Source: Armatimonadota bacterium | Lineage (GTDB): Bacteria; Sysuimicrobiota; Sysuimicrobiia; Sysuimicrobiales; Kaftiobacteriaceae | Assembly (NCBI GenBank): GCA_031081675.1 | Contig: JAVHLZ010000004.1 | Coordinates: 52,311 to 116,310, forward strand | Length of the DNA: 64,000 bases | Direction: 5' to 3' | Shown: positions 51,297-60,483 of the stretch, in pieces | How the letters are laid out: every line of letters begins with the position of its first letter | Numbering within the stretch: the first letter of the stretch is position 1 | Translations under genes and position numbers: made by a program | Notes under the pieces: model-generated | The model's input: only the letters and a program-made list of their open reading frames with translations | The model's database searches: none | Told to the model about the DNA's origin: nothing

Positions 51297-52593
51297 GGCC
51301 GACCGCCTGGTCCAGCAGACTCTGGACAAGTACGCCCGCTACGTGAATCCCGGCCTGGCCCGCCTGTACCGGTTTGCCAACGTCCTGACCCTGGAGTGGG
51401 AGGCCAGCGGCGCCGTGATCCGGGACGTCTACGGGCGGGAGTACATCGACTGCTCGGGCGGCCCGGCGGTGTTCGCCGTGGGCCATCGGCATCCGGCGGT
51501 GGTGGCGGCCGTGCGGGAGCAGCTGGACCGGATGCCCATGTCCGTGCGGGCCATGCCCCGCCGGCTGGAGGCCGACCTGGCCGAGGCACTGGCCGAGATC
51601 ACCCCCGGCGACCTGCAGTACACCTTCTTCGTGAACAGCGGGGCCGAAGCGGTGGAGGGTGCCCTGAAGCTGGCGCGGCTGGCCACCGGGCGGACGGAGT
51701 TCGTCGCCGCCGAGGGGGCCTTCCACGGCAAGACCCTGGGCGCGCTGTCGGTGTCCGGGCGGGACGTCTACCGGGCGCCGTTCCAGCCGCTGCTGCCCGG
51801 GGTCACCCACGTGCCCTTCGGCGACCTGGACGCCCTGGCCCGCGCGGTGACCGAGCGGACCGCTGCCGTCATCCTCGAACCCATCCAGGGCGAGAACGGG
51901 GTGATCGTCCCTCCCGACGACTACCTGCGGGGGGCCCGGCAGATCTGCGACCGCGCCGGGGCGCTGCTGATCCTCGACGAGGTCCAGACCGGCCTGGGGC
52001 GCACGGGGGCGATGTTCGCCTGCCAGCACTGGGGTGTGGTCCCCGACATTCTCACCCTGGCCAAAGCCCTGGGCGGCGGCGTGATGCCCATCGGCGCGTT
52101 CACCGCCCGCCCCCACCTGTGGGCCGCCCTGGAACGCAACCCCTACCTGCACTCCTCGACCTTCGGGGGCAACCCCCTGGCGTGCGCCGCGGCCCTGGCC
52201 ACGCTGCGCGTCCTGCGGGAGGAGAACCTGCCCGCGCGCGCGGCCGCCCTGGGGGAGCACCTGATGGCGCGTCTGCGGGACCTGGCCGCCCGCCACCCGG
52301 GCATGGTCCGCCAGGTCCGCGGCAAGGGGCTGCTGGTGGGGGTGGAGTTCACCGATCCCGACCTGGTCCTGCTGGTGACCGCCGAGGCGCTGCAGCGCGG
52401 GGTGATCGTGTTCTACAGCCTCAACAACCCTTCCACCTTCCGCATCGCTCCGCCGCTGGTGATCGCGCCCGAGCAGCTGGACCGCGCGGTGGGGGCGCTG
52501 GAGGACGCCGTGGCGGCGGTGGAAGCCCTGCTGGCCGACGCGGTCGGGGAGCTGCGGGAACGCGGAAGCGCCGGGGCGCACACAGGCGGCTGA
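51283..52593 (+). CDS. class III PLP aminotransferase (acetylornithine/putrescine type)
   Basis: 436 aa. [17 protein letters not shown] binds PLP phosphate, [14 protein letters not shown] holds the PLP-stacking Asp, and [17 protein letters not shown] the Schiff-base Lys (about K260). The long N-terminus ([18 protein letters not shown]) resembles putrescine or diamine aminotransferases more than ArgD. With pdaD-speB in the window, putrescine breakdown is a sensible guess, not proven. Confidence 0.85.
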   Translation: MRPDEADRLVQQTLDKYARYVNPGLARLYRFANVLTLEWEASGAVIRDVYGREYIDCSGGPAVFAVGHRHPAVVAAVREQLDRMPMSVRAMPRRLEADLAEALAEITPGDLQYTFFVNSGAEAVEGALKLARLATGRTEFVAAEGAFHGKTLGALSVSGRDVYRAPFQPLLPGVTHVPFGDLDALARAVTERTAAVILEPIQGENGVIVPPDDYLRGARQICDRAGALLILDEVQTGLGRTGAMFACQHWGVVPDILTLAKALGGGVMPIGAFTARPHLWAALERNPYLHSSTFGGNPLACAAALATLRVLREENLPARAAALGEHLMARLRDLAARHPGMVRQVRGKGLLVGVEFTDPDLVLLVTAEALQRGVIVFYSLNNPSTFRIAPPLVIAPEQLDRAVGALEDAVAAVEALLADAVGELRERGSAGAHTGG

Positions 52594-52671
52594 ACCGCAG
52601 GCGCGGCCGGCCGCGGGCCCGGGAGCGGCCCCGGCGTCCGGCGTGGACCTGGACAGGAGCGCCCCGCGTCC

Positions 52672-52680
52672 TGGTACACT
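52672..52680 (+). promoter_or_regulatory. extended -10 promoter for alaS
   Basis: TGGTACACT fits an extended -10. Transcription would start just before the T-box leader hairpin at 52685. No clear -35 at normal spacing. Confidence 0.45.
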
Positions 52681-52684
52681 AGGT

Positions 52685-52800
52685 GTGCAGACATCTGCAC
52701 CCGCGAGGACGGGACTCGCCACCCCTGAGCGGGACGGCGCCGCCGTTACCGGCATCCGAGCGCCCCGGCCCCCGGGCCGGGGAAGAAGGGTGGTACCGCG
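52685..52800 (+). promoter_or_regulatory. compact T-box leader of alaS
   Basis: The invariant T-box sequence AGGGTGGTACCGCG is at 52787-52800, the TGGT matching an ACCA tRNA end such as that of the tRNA-Ala in this window. Upstream are a hairpin GTGCAG-ACAT-CTGCAC (52685-52700), a GCGAG/CTCGC hairpin (52703-52719) and a strong CCCCGG/CCGGGG hairpin just before the antiterminator. Only about 100 bases precede the T-box, less than for ilvE-leuS, and I cannot place a canonical stem I or the specifier with certainty; a GCC near 52718 is a candidate. Confidence 0.8.
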
Positions 52801-52806
52801 GGAGCG

Positions 52807-52835
52807 CGCCTCCCGTCCCTTGCGGACGGGAGGCG
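52807..52835 (+). terminator. terminator hairpin of the alaS T-box
   Basis: A perfect 12-bp hairpin, CGCCTCCCGTCC (52807-52818) with GGACGGGAGGCG (52824-52835), loop CTTGC. It is followed by TTGTGATT, a poor U-tract, and by the alaS ribosome-binding site 8 bases later. It may act partly at the level of translation. Confidence 0.75.
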
Positions 52836-52859
52836 TTGTGATTGGGGGAGGGCCTGGGC

Positions 52860-55553
52860 ATGGCGCGGGAAGAACGGTGGCCGTGGCAGGTTGTCGCCGA
52901 CACGTTCCTGGAGTACTTCCGGGAGCGGGGGCACGCCATTGTGCCCAGTTCCTCGCTGGTGCCTGCCGGCGATCCCACGCTGCTGTTCACCAACGCCGGC
53001 ATGGTGCAGTTCAAGGATGTCTTTTTGGGGCGGGAGCAGCGCTCCTACCGCCGCGCGGCATCCCTGCAGAAATGCATGCGGGTGCAGGGCAAGCACAACG
53101 ACCTGGACAACGTGGGCCCCAGCCCCCGCCATCACACGTTCTTCTTCATGCTGGGCAACTTCAGCTTCGGGGACTACTTCAAGCGCGAGGCGGTGGCCTA
53201 CGCCTGGGACCTGCTGACCGGGCGCTACGGCCTGGACCCCGACCGCCTGGTGGTCACCGTCCACCACGCCGATCGGGAGGCCGCCGAGGCCTGGCGGGAG
53301 GTGGGCGTGCCGTCGGAGCGGGTGGTGGCCATGGGCGACGCCACCAACTTCTGGATGATGGCCGAGACCGGCCCCTGCGGGCCCACCTCGGAATTGCATT
53401 ACGACTGGGGGCCGGAGCACTGCACCTGCGGCCGCGCCGACTGCAGCGTGGCGCTGGACAACGGGTGCCTGCGGTGGCTGGAGGTGTGGAACCTGGTGTT
53501 CATGCAGTACGAGCAGCGGCCTGACGGGACCCGCGTTCCCCTGCCGCGCCCGGGGGTGGACACCGGGATGGGGCTGGAGCGGATCACGTCGGTCCTGCAG
53601 GGGGTGAACGACGATTACGCCACCGACCTGTTCACCCCTCTCCTGGACCGCCTGCAGGTTCTGCTGGGGCACGATGCCGCCGGCCGCCACGCCCATCGGG
53701 TGGCGTACCGGGTGCTGGCAGACCACGGGCGGGCCATGGCGTTCCTGATGGCCGACGGGGTTGTGCCGGGCAACGAGGGGCGCGGCTATGTGCTGCGGAT
53801 GATCATGCGGCGGGCGATGCGCTTTGCCCGCGCCGCGGGCGTCAGCCACCCCCTGCTGGCGGACCTGGCCGATGCGGTGGTGGACCTGATGGGAGAGCGC
53901 TATCCGGAACTGGCCTCCCAGCGGGAGTTCATCCGGACCGTCGCCCGCCAGGAGGAGGAACGCTTCGCCCAGACCCTGGCGGCGGGCCTGCAGAAGCTGG
54001 ACGAGCTGGTGGCGGCCACCCTGGCCCGGGGGCATCGGGTCCTGGCCGGCGAGGACGTCTTCCGGCTGTACGACACCTACGGCTTCCCCCTGGAGATGAC
54101 CCGGGACGTGGCCCGCGAGCGCGGGCTGACCGTGGACGAGTCCGGATTCGCCCGGGCCCTGGAGGCCCAGCGGGAGCGCGCCCGGGCCGCCCAGGCGTTC
54201 GGGCTGCGGCCCGACGAGCGCCGGTACGCGGCCCTGGCGGAGGCGGGAGTGACCAGCGAGTTCATCGGCTACCGGCGCCTGCGGGCGCGCGCCCGGGTCC
54301 TGGCCGTGCTGGTGCCGGACGGGCAGGTGCAGGAGGCGCGCGAAGGCGCCGAGGTGGAGGTGGTGCTGGACCGCACGCCGTTCTATCCCGAAGGCGGCGG
54401 TCAGGTGGGCGATACGGGCGTCCTGGCGGGCCGCGACGGCGAGGTGGAGGTGACGGACACCCAGCGGCCGCTGCCCGGGCTGATCGTCCACCGCGGCCGC
54501 GTGGTGCGCGGGCGGATCCGGGCCGGGCAGAGCGTGCGGGCGGCCGTGGACCAGGCACGGCGATGGGACATCATGCGCAACCACACGGCGACCCACCTGC
54601 TCCACCGGGCCCTGCGGGAGGTCCTGGGCGAGCACGCCCGCCAGGCCGGGTCCCTGGTGGCCCCCGACCGGCTGCGGTTCGACTTCGTGCACACCGCCCC
54701 GCTGACCGCGGCCCAGCGGGCGGCGGTCGAAGAGCGGGTCAACGAGCAGATCCTGGCCGACCTGCCGGTGCGCGCCCGCTGGATGTCTCTGGAGGACGCC
54801 CTGCGCCTGGGCGCCGTGGCCCTGTTCGGCGAGAAGTACGGCGACCGGGTGCGGGTGGTCAGCATCGCCGACTACAGCCGCGAACTGTGCGGCGGCACCC
54901 ACCTGTCGCGCACCTCCCAGGCGGGGCTGTTCAAGGTCACGGCCGAGAGCGGGGTCGCCGCCGGCATCCGGCGGGTGGAGGCCGTGACCGGGCGCGGAGT
55001 GCTGGCGCTCCTGCGCCAGCAGGAGGCCACCCTGCGGGCGCTGTCCGAACGCCTGCGGGCGGGCCCCGAGGAGCTGGTGGAGCGGGTCGCCCGGCTGCTG
55101 GAGAGGGAGCGGGATCTGGAGCGGGAGCTGCGCACGGCCCGCGCCCGCGCCTCTGCCGTGGAGGCCGTGCCGGCGGTGGTCCTGGACGGCACCACCGTCG
55201 TCGTGGCCGACACCGATCTGGAGGAGCCGGCGGACCTGCGCGCGGAAGCCGACCGGTTGCGGGCGCGGCTGGACCAGCAGCGCGTGGCGGGCGTCGTGGT
55301 GGTCGCCTCCTCCCGCAGCGGGGCCGTGGTGGCGACCCGCACCACCGCGGTGACGCCGCCCGTGGACGCCGGCCGTCTGGTCCGGCTGCTGGTGGAGCGG
55401 TTCGGCGGGCGCGGGGGCGGCCGACCGACCCTGGGCCAGGGGGGCCTGCGGGACCGGGCCCTGGTCGGCGAGATGGTCCGGGCCAGCCGCGATCCCGCGT
55501 TTCTGCGGACTCTGCTGGAGCAGGCGCGGGAGGAGGCGGCGGGGTCGGGATGA
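52860..55553 (+). CDS. alaS: alanyl-tRNA synthetase
   Basis: 897-aa class II synthetase. ATG chosen with GGGGGAGG 9 bases upstream. The catalytic core begins VVADTFLEYFRERGHAIVPS and includes LFTNAGMVQFKDVFLG and GMGLERI (as GMGLERITSVLQG). The editing domain zinc ligands are in NHTATHLLH and CGGTHL. The C-Ala domain with DHHA1 (GGRGGGRPTLGQGGL) ends the protein. A T-box upstream senses tRNA-Ala charging. Stop overlaps ruvX. Confidence 0.96.
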   Translation: MAREERWPWQVVADTFLEYFRERGHAIVPSSSLVPAGDPTLLFTNAGMVQFKDVFLGREQRSYRRAASLQKCMRVQGKHNDLDNVGPSPRHHTFFFMLGNFSFGDYFKREAVAYAWDLLTGRYGLDPDRLVVTVHHADREAAEAWREVGVPSERVVAMGDATNFWMMAETGPCGPTSELHYDWGPEHCTCGRADCSVALDNGCLRWLEVWNLVFMQYEQRPDGTRVPLPRPGVDTGMGLERITSVLQGVNDDYATDLFTPLLDRLQVLLGHDAAGRHAHRVAYRVLADHGRAMAFLMADGVVPGNEGRGYVLRMIMRRAMRFARAAGVSHPLLADLADAVVDLMGERYPELASQREFIRTVARQEEERFAQTLAAGLQKLDELVAATLARGHRVLAGEDVFRLYDTYGFPLEMTRDVARERGLTVDESGFARALEAQRERARAAQAFGLRPDERRYAALAEAGVTSEFIGYRRLRARARVLAVLVPDGQVQEAREGAEVEVVLDRTPFYPEGGGQVGDTGVLAGRDGEVEVTDTQRPLPGLIVHRGRVVRGRIRAGQSVRAAVDQARRWDIMRNHTATHLLHRALREVLGEHARQAGSLVAPDRLRFDFVHTAPLTAAQRAAVEERVNEQILADLPVRARWMSLEDALRLGAVALFGEKYGDRVRVVSIADYSRELCGGTHLSRTSQAGLFKVTAESGVAAGIRRVEAVTGRGVLALLRQQEATLRALSERLRAGPEELVERVARLLERERDLERELRTARARASAVEAVPAVVLDGTTVVVADTDLEEPADLRAEADRLRARLDQQRVAGVVVVASSRSGAVVATRTTAVTPPVDAGRLVRLLVERFGGRGGGRPTLGQGGLRDRALVGEMVRASRDPAFLRTLLEQAREEAAGSG

Positions 55554-55960
55554 GGGTTCTGGCGCTGGATGTGGGCGCGCGGCGCATCGGGCTGGCGATC
55601 TCGTCGCCCGACGGGACCCTGGCCCAGCCCGCAGGCGTGGTCGAGCGCCGCTCCTGGCCCCAGGTGGTGGAGGCGCTGCGCGAGCGGATCCGACGCTACG
55701 GGGTGGAGCGGGTGGTGGTGGGCCTGCCTCGCCGCCTGGACGGGACCGAGGCCACCGCGGCGGAGGTGGCCCGGCGGTTTGCCCGCCGGCTGCAGGAGGC
55801 CCTGGGGGTGCCGGTGGACCTGGCCGACGAGTGGCTGACGACGGTGGAGGCCGAGCGACTGCTGGTGGCCGCCGACCTCAGCCGCCGCCGGCGGCGCCAG
55901 ACGCGCGATGCGGTGGCGGCGGCGCTGATCCTGCAGACCTACCTCGACCGGCGGCGTTGA
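55550..55960 (+). CDS. ruvX: RuvX/YqgF putative Holliday junction resolvase
   Basis: 136-aa RNase H-fold nuclease linked to 16S rRNA 5'-end maturation and junction resolution. LALDVGARRIGLAIS carries the first catalytic Asp, VVVGLPRRLDGTEA is conserved, and RRQTRDAVAAALILQTYL gives the last Asp. ATGA overlap with alaS. Order alaS-ruvX-DUF1292-mltG is as in Bacillus. Confidence 0.94.
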   Translation: MRVLALDVGARRIGLAISSPDGTLAQPAGVVERRSWPQVVEALRERIRRYGVERVVVGLPRRLDGTEATAAEVARRFARRLQEALGVPVDLADEWLTTVEAERLLVAADLSRRRRRQTRDAVAAALILQTYLDRRR

Positions 55961-56055
55961 CACCCCCCCGGCGCGGTGTTACGCTCTCACCGTCGTGGCG
56001 GGAATTCTCCGGATGGGCCGGCCGGCGGGCCGGCCCTCCGGCGCGAGGTGCGGTC

Positions 56056-56358
56056 GTGGCCGACCGGGGAGAAGTCATCACGTTGCTGGACGAGCAGGGC
56101 CAGGCTCACGACTTCAGCCTGGTGGACGTGATCGAGGTGGACCGGCACCGCTACGCCATCCTCCAGCCGCTGTCGGGCGAAGGCGTCTCCGAAGACGACC
56201 CTGCGGTGGTGTTCCGGGTGGAGGGGGAGACGCTGGTGGCGGTGGAGGACGAGGAAGAGTTCCGCAAGGTCGCCGACGCCATCGAGGCCGAGGCGGGCTA
56301 CGACGATGTGGAGGTCGTGGGCGAGGACTCCTCCTCCGACGACGACGCCGTCAACTGA
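56056..56358 (+). CDS. DUF1292 (UPF0473) protein
   Basis: 100 aa from a GTG. EVITLLDEQGQAHDFSLVDVIEVDRHRYAILQP is the DUF1292 pattern; the C-terminus is strongly acidic (EDSSSDDDAVN). Function unknown; YrzB in Bacillus is the counterpart at the same position. Confidence 0.88.
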   Translation: MADRGEVITLLDEQGQAHDFSLVDVIEVDRHRYAILQPLSGEGVSEDDPAVVFRVEGETLVAVEDEEEFRKVADAIEAEAGYDDVEVVGEDSSSDDDAVN

Positions 56359-56382
56359 CCTCCGCGCGGTGCCGGCTGGCCG

Positions 56383-57387
56383 ATGACGTCAGCGCGGCGC
56401 ACTGCGGTGCTGGCAGGAGCCGTTCTCGCGGCGGGAGCGGCGGCGGTGGCATCCGCCGCCACCGCGGTGCGTCCCGCCAACCCCTCCGGATCCCCCCAGG
56501 TGGTGCTGGTGCCCCCGGGCGCGCCGGCCGCGGAGATCGGAAGGCGGCTGGAATCCGAGGGCATCATCCGCCGCGCGTCCGACTTCGTGTGGGTGGTGCG
56601 CCTGCGCCGGCTGGAGGGGCGGCTGCAGGGCGGGGAGTACCGGCTGTCTCCGGCCATGGGTCTGCTGGAGGTGGTGGATGTCCTGGCCCGGGGCCAGGTC
56701 CTCCTCCACGAGGTCACGGTGCCCGAGGGCTACACGGCACTGGATGTCGCCCGGCTCCTGGCCGACGCCGGCCTGGGCGACCGCCGGCGGCTGGAGGCGC
56801 TGGTCCGGGGTGGCGCGGCGCGCCTGCCCCACGCCTTTCTCCGCGGCGTGCCCACCGGCTCTCTGGAAGGGTACCTGTTTCCCGACACCTACCGCCTGCC
56901 CCGGGGCTGGCCCGAGGAGCGGGTGGTGGGCGTCCTGCTGGACCGGTTTGCCGACGTGGTCCTTCCCCTGTGGCGGCAGGAGGGAGGAGGCCGGTCCCTG
57001 CATGAGATCGTCACGATGGCGTCCCTGGTGGAACGGGAGGCCCGGCGGGACGACGAGCGGGCGCTGATCGCGGGCGTCCTGTACAACCGCCTGCGCCGCG
57101 GCATGCGCCTGGAGGTGGACGCGACGGTCCTGTATGCGTTGGGCCGGCACAAGGCGGTGGTGACCTACCGCGACCTGGACGTGGACTCCCCGTACAACAC
57201 CTACCGCCGGGCGGGCCTGCCTCCCGGCCCCATCGCCAACCCGGGTCTGGCGTCCATCCGGGCGGCCCTGCGGCCGGCGGCCACCGACTACCTGTACTAC
57301 GTGGCCCGGCCCGACGGCTCCCACGTCTTCAGCCGCACCTACCGCGAGCACCTGGCCGCCATCCGGAGGCACCGGTCGGGCCAGTGA
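56383..57387 (+). CDS. mltG: endolytic murein transglycosylase MltG
   Basis: 334 aa with an N-terminal membrane anchor (about 5-27). LysM-like domain, then the YceG fold with GYLFPDTYRLP, catalytic Glu in MASLVEREA and SPYNTYRRAGLPPGPIANPG. It cuts nascent glycan strands to set their length. Stop overlaps yqeG start. Confidence 0.94.
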   Translation: MTSARRTAVLAGAVLAAGAAAVASAATAVRPANPSGSPQVVLVPPGAPAAEIGRRLESEGIIRRASDFVWVVRLRRLEGRLQGGEYRLSPAMGLLEVVDVLARGQVLLHEVTVPEGYTALDVARLLADAGLGDRRRLEALVRGGAARLPHAFLRGVPTGSLEGYLFPDTYRLPRGWPEERVVGVLLDRFADVVLPLWRQEGGGRSLHEIVTMASLVEREARRDDERALIAGVLYNRLRRGMRLEVDATVLYALGRHKAVVTYRDLDVDSPYNTYRRAGLPPGPIANPGLASIRAALRPAATDYLYYVARPDGSHVFSRTYREHLAAIRRHRSGQ

Positions 57388-57971
57388 TCACGGCGTGGTT
57401 GCGGGCGGCGCGCGGCCGCATGTTGCCCCTGACCCGGTGGGTCACCCCGAGCCGGACCGCGGCGTCGGTCCTCGACCTGTCCCCCCAGGACCTGCGCGCG
57501 GGCGGGGTGCGGGGGCTGATCCTGGACCTGGACAACACCGTGGTGCCCTGGGGGTCGGCCGCTCCCTCTGCCGACGTGGTGCGGTGGGTGTCGGCGGTGC
57601 GGGCGGCGGGCCTGGCGGTGTGCATCGTCTCCAACAGCTTCACCTCCCGCGCCCGGCGGGTGGGGGAGATCCTGGGCGTTCCGGTGGTGTCCTGGGCCGC
57701 CAAACCGGCGCCGTGGGCCTTCCGGCGCGCCCTGCGGGTCCTGGGGACCGCCCCCGCCCAGACGGCGCTGGTGGGCGATCAGCTGTTCACCGACATCCTG
57801 GGCGGCAACCTGCTGGGCCTGCGCACGATCCTGGTGGAGCCGCTGTCGCCCCGGGAGTTTGTCACCACCCGGTGGGTCCGCCGCCTGGAGGCCGCGGTGC
57901 GCCGGATGGTGGGCGGCGGGCCGGGCGGTGGCACGGCAGGGGACTCTCACCAGCAGCCCGGGGATGACTAA
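57384..57971 (+). CDS. yqeG: YqeG-type HAD phosphatase
   Basis: 195 aa, GTG start overlapping mltG. HAD IIIA motif I is LILDLDNTVVPWG, motif II SNSF, motif III AAKPAPWAFRRAL, motif IV VGDQLFTDILGGN. Related to mitochondrial PTPMT/GEP4-like phosphatidylglycerophosphate phosphatases, so a role in phosphatidylglycerol synthesis is possible. Confidence 0.9.
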   Translation: MITAWLRAARGRMLPLTRWVTPSRTAASVLDLSPQDLRAGGVRGLILDLDNTVVPWGSAAPSADVVRWVSAVRAAGLAVCIVSNSFTSRARRVGEILGVPVVSWAAKPAPWAFRRALRVLGTAPAQTALVGDQLFTDILGGNLLGLRTILVEPLSPREFVTTRWVRRLEAAVRRMVGGGPGGGTAGDSHQQPGDD

Positions 57972-58001
57972 CGCCGAGCAGCCCACGGGCATAGCGAACG
58001 T

Positions 58002-58925
58002 GTGAGCGCCCAACAGAAGCGGTATGCGGCGGTCATCGTGGCCACCGTGGGGGTGCTGGTGGCGGCGGCCGCCGCCGCGGTGGCAGGCGACGCGCTGACA
58101 GCTGCCAGACAGGCGCACCTGGCCGGCCGCCACGCCCAGGCGGTGGCCCTTCTGCGGGCGTATCTGCAGGCCCACCCCGCCGACGCGTCCGCCTGGGTGT
58201 GGCTGGGCGCGTCCTACTACCAGCTGGGGGCCGCCCCCCAGGCCGTGGCATCCTTCCGGCAGGCCCTGGCCCTGCGTCCCTCCCCCGAGGTCGCCCTGTG
58301 GCTGGGAGCCGCCTTGGTGAAGGCGGGCCGGGATGACGAGGCGCGCGCCGCCTTCCGGAGGGCCGCCCGCAGCCCCCACCCGCAGACCTCCACCCTGGCC
58401 TGGCAGTGGCTGCGGGCCCAGGAGGCCGACCACATGGCCGTGCTGGCCCACCCGCCGTCTGTGGACGCCTACGCCCGCGTGGTGCGCTGGTACAACCCCG
58501 TCCTGTCCGCATCCCAGGTGGATGCCATCGTCCGCAGCGTCCTGTACTACAGTGACCGCTATGCCGTCGACCCCCGCCTGGTGGTGGCCCTGATCGCCGT
58601 GGAGTCCGGGTTCCACATCGGCGCCCGCTCGCCGGCCGGAGCGGTCGGTCTGGGACAGCTGATGCCCCAGACCTGGCAGAGCCTGGGGGTGAACCCCCTG
58701 GACCCGGTGGGCAACATCTACGGGACGGTGCGGTGGCTGCGGGCCCAGCTGGACCGCTTCGGGGGCAACGTCTCCCTGGCCCTGGCGGCCTACAACGCCG
58801 GCCACGGCGCCGTGACCCGGTACAACGGGATCCCGCCCTACCGGGAAACCCAGTGGTACGTGCTCAACGTCCTGCGCCTGTACACCCACCTGGCCGGAGG
58901 CGTCCGGCAGGCCTCCTCCCGCTGA
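58002..58925 (+). CDS. TPR-containing lytic transglycosylase (SLT domain)
   Basis: 307 aa, GTG start. Signal or anchor at 8-28, TPR repeats at about 30-140 (ALLRAYLQAHPADASAWVWLG), then an SLT domain with catalytic Glu in ALIAVESGFHIGARSPAGAVGLGQ and AAYNAGHGAVTRYNGIPPY. Cleaves peptidoglycan with formation of 1,6-anhydro ends. Fusion with TPR is less common. Confidence 0.9.
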   Translation: MSAQQKRYAAVIVATVGVLVAAAAAAVAGDALTAARQAHLAGRHAQAVALLRAYLQAHPADASAWVWLGASYYQLGAAPQAVASFRQALALRPSPEVALWLGAALVKAGRDDEARAAFRRAARSPHPQTSTLAWQWLRAQEADHMAVLAHPPSVDAYARVVRWYNPVLSASQVDAIVRSVLYYSDRYAVDPRLVVALIAVESGFHIGARSPAGAVGLGQLMPQTWQSLGVNPLDPVGNIYGTVRWLRAQLDRFGGNVSLALAAYNAGHGAVTRYNGIPPYRETQWYVLNVLRLYTHLAGGVRQASSR

Positions 58926-59060
58926 GCGGCTTCCGGACGGCGTGCGCGGCCCGGCCGCGCTTCTCTGGGACTGGCACCAAACTTGCTCACATCTTCTCCG
59001 GAGGCATCCGGCGCCTGCCCTGCGCGGCGGCGACGGCGGGACCGGCGGGACGGTAGCCCC

Positions 59061-59089
59061 TTGCAATTTGGGGGTGAGTTTGTTAGAAT
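59061..59089 (+). promoter_or_regulatory. promoter for the c-di-GMP riboswitch/sigma/pilus operon
   Basis: TTGCAA (59061-59066) and TAGAAT (59084-59089) with a 17-base spacer. The expected start near 59096 is just ahead of the aptamer. Confidence 0.75.
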
Positions 59090-59098
59090 CCGGCCAGT

Positions 59099-59196
59099 CC
59101 TCGCGATAAAGGCAAACCCAGGGTGACCTGGGGGCGCAAAGCTACGGGACCTGCCGGTGGCGATGGCCGGAAGGTCAGCCGGGCTGCCGAACGAGG
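59099..59196 (+). ncRNA. cyclic-di-GMP-I (GEMM) riboswitch
   Basis: P1 is CCTCG (59099-59103) with CGAGG (59192-59196). The core shows GGCAAACC at 59111, a CCCAGG/CCTGGG hairpin closed by a GTGA (GNRA) tetraloop, GCGCAAAGC and, on the 3' side, GGTCAGCCGGGCTGCC, all in the order of the GEMM-I class. Downstream 59197-59301 holds TTTTT at 59203, CCCTCCTG at 59208 and AGGAGGAGG at 59289, so the CCTCCT could pair with the sigma-factor ribosome-binding site. This suggests control of translation, termination or both by c-di-GMP. Confidence 0.9.
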
Positions 59197-59301
59197 CGAT
59201 TGTTTTTCCCTCCTGCGGCAGTCCTCCGGTCCCGTCTCAGCGCTGCGCCTCCGATTCCGCGGGCATCGGCGATGTCCGGCGGGTGACAGGAGGAGGCTGC
59301 T

Positions 59302-60087
59302 ATGGGACGCAGGGGCACGCTGCATGCGGCGCGGGAGACCCCGCCCGACGACTTCCTGGCCTGGTTCCGCGCGTATCGTTCGTCACGATCCCCCGACCTG
59401 CACGAGAAACTGACCACCCACTTCATGCCGCTGGTCCACCAGGTGGCCCGCCGGTACGCCCGCTCGGGCATCCCCCTGGACGACCTGCATCAGATCGGGT
59501 ACATCGGCCTGATGAACGCGGTCACCAACTTCGACCCCGACCGGCGGGTCAAGTTCGAGACCTACGCCCGCCACCTGATCGCCGGCGAGATCCGCCACTA
59601 CCTGCGCGACCAGGGGACGACGGTCCGCCGGCCGCGCTGGCTGTACGAGATGGACCACCGGGTCAACCGGGCGGTGACCAGCCTCACCCAGCGCATCGGG
59701 CGGCCGCCCACCCCCGCCGAGATCGCCCGGGAGATCCAGAGCTCCGAGGACGAGGTGGTGGAGGTCCTGCAGGCCCGGGAGTCGCTGCGGCTCGTCTCGC
59801 TGGACGAGGAGCGGGAGGGCGACGACGGCGCCCCCATCGCCCAGCGGGACCGCATCACCACCAAGCACGTGGCCGGCTCGATGCCCGTGGAAGAGCGGGT
59901 GCTGGTCCACGACGCCGTGGAGCGCCTGTCGGATCTGCAGCGCAAGGTGATCTACTACCTGTTCTTCATGGACCTGACCCAGACGGAGGCCGCCCGCCGG
60001 CTGGGCATCTCCCAGAAGCACGTCTCCCGGGTGATGCACGCCGCCCTGCGGCGCCTGCGGGAGAGTCTGCGGCCGGAGGCGGTGTGA
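59302..60087 (+). CDS. SigB/SigF/FliA-like group 3 sigma factor
   Basis: 261 aa, ATG with AGGAGGAGG. Region 2 (about 40-110) HQIGYIGLMNAVTNFDPDRRVKFETYA; region 3 (about 125-170) RIGRPPTPAEIAREI; region 4 (about 205-255) LQRKVIYYLFFMDLTQTEAARRLGISQKHVSRVMHAAL. It sits behind a c-di-GMP riboswitch and before pilus genes, so a surface-lifestyle sigma factor is likely. Confidence 0.92.
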   Translation: MGRRGTLHAARETPPDDFLAWFRAYRSSRSPDLHEKLTTHFMPLVHQVARRYARSGIPLDDLHQIGYIGLMNAVTNFDPDRRVKFETYARHLIAGEIRHYLRDQGTTVRRPRWLYEMDHRVNRAVTSLTQRIGRPPTPAEIAREIQSSEDEVVEVLQARESLRLVSLDEEREGDDGAPIAQRDRITTKHVAGSMPVEERVLVHDAVERLSDLQRKVIYYLFFMDLTQTEAARRLGISQKHVSRVMHAALRRLRESLRPEAV

Positions 60088-60177
60088 GGCGTGCACACAT
60101 CCGGCCCGGGGGGACGCTCCACCCGCCGGGGTGAGGTCCCTCCGGCAGACGCCGGGGAAGATGGAGGAGGAGAGCAC

Positions 60178-60462
60178 GTGAAGACCGAGGACCGGACCGT
60201 GGCGCCCGATCTGCCCATCTACCCCATCCGCACGGTGGCCCGCCTGACGGGCGTGGACGCCCGGCGGATCCGGGCGTGGGAGAGCCAGTACGGGCTGCTC
60301 CGCCCCGCCCGCACCCGGGGAGGGCACCGGCTGTTCAGCCAGCGCGACCTGGAGCTGATCCGGCGCATCAAGCGCCTCATCGACGAAGAGGGGCTCCGCC
60401 TGCAGGGGGTGCGGCTGCTGCTGGAGGCGGAGGCCGCCGCCGACGGCGGCACCGAGCGCTGA
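60178..60462 (+). CDS. MerR-family transcriptional regulator
   Basis: 94 aa, GTG with GGAGGAGG 7 bases upstream. Winged-helix MerR domain: YPIRTVARLTGVDARRIRAWESQYGLL...RTRGGHRLFSQ (about 13-60), then a helix. No effector domain, as in HspR or MlrA-like short regulators. Likely controls or assists the adjacent sigma factor's targets. Confidence 0.88.
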   Translation: MKTEDRTVAPDLPIYPIRTVARLTGVDARRIRAWESQYGLLRPARTRGGHRLFSQRDLELIRRIKRLIDEEGLRLQGVRLLLEAEAAADGGTER

Positions 60463-60483
60463 GGGGTCTGTGAGGACCTGATC

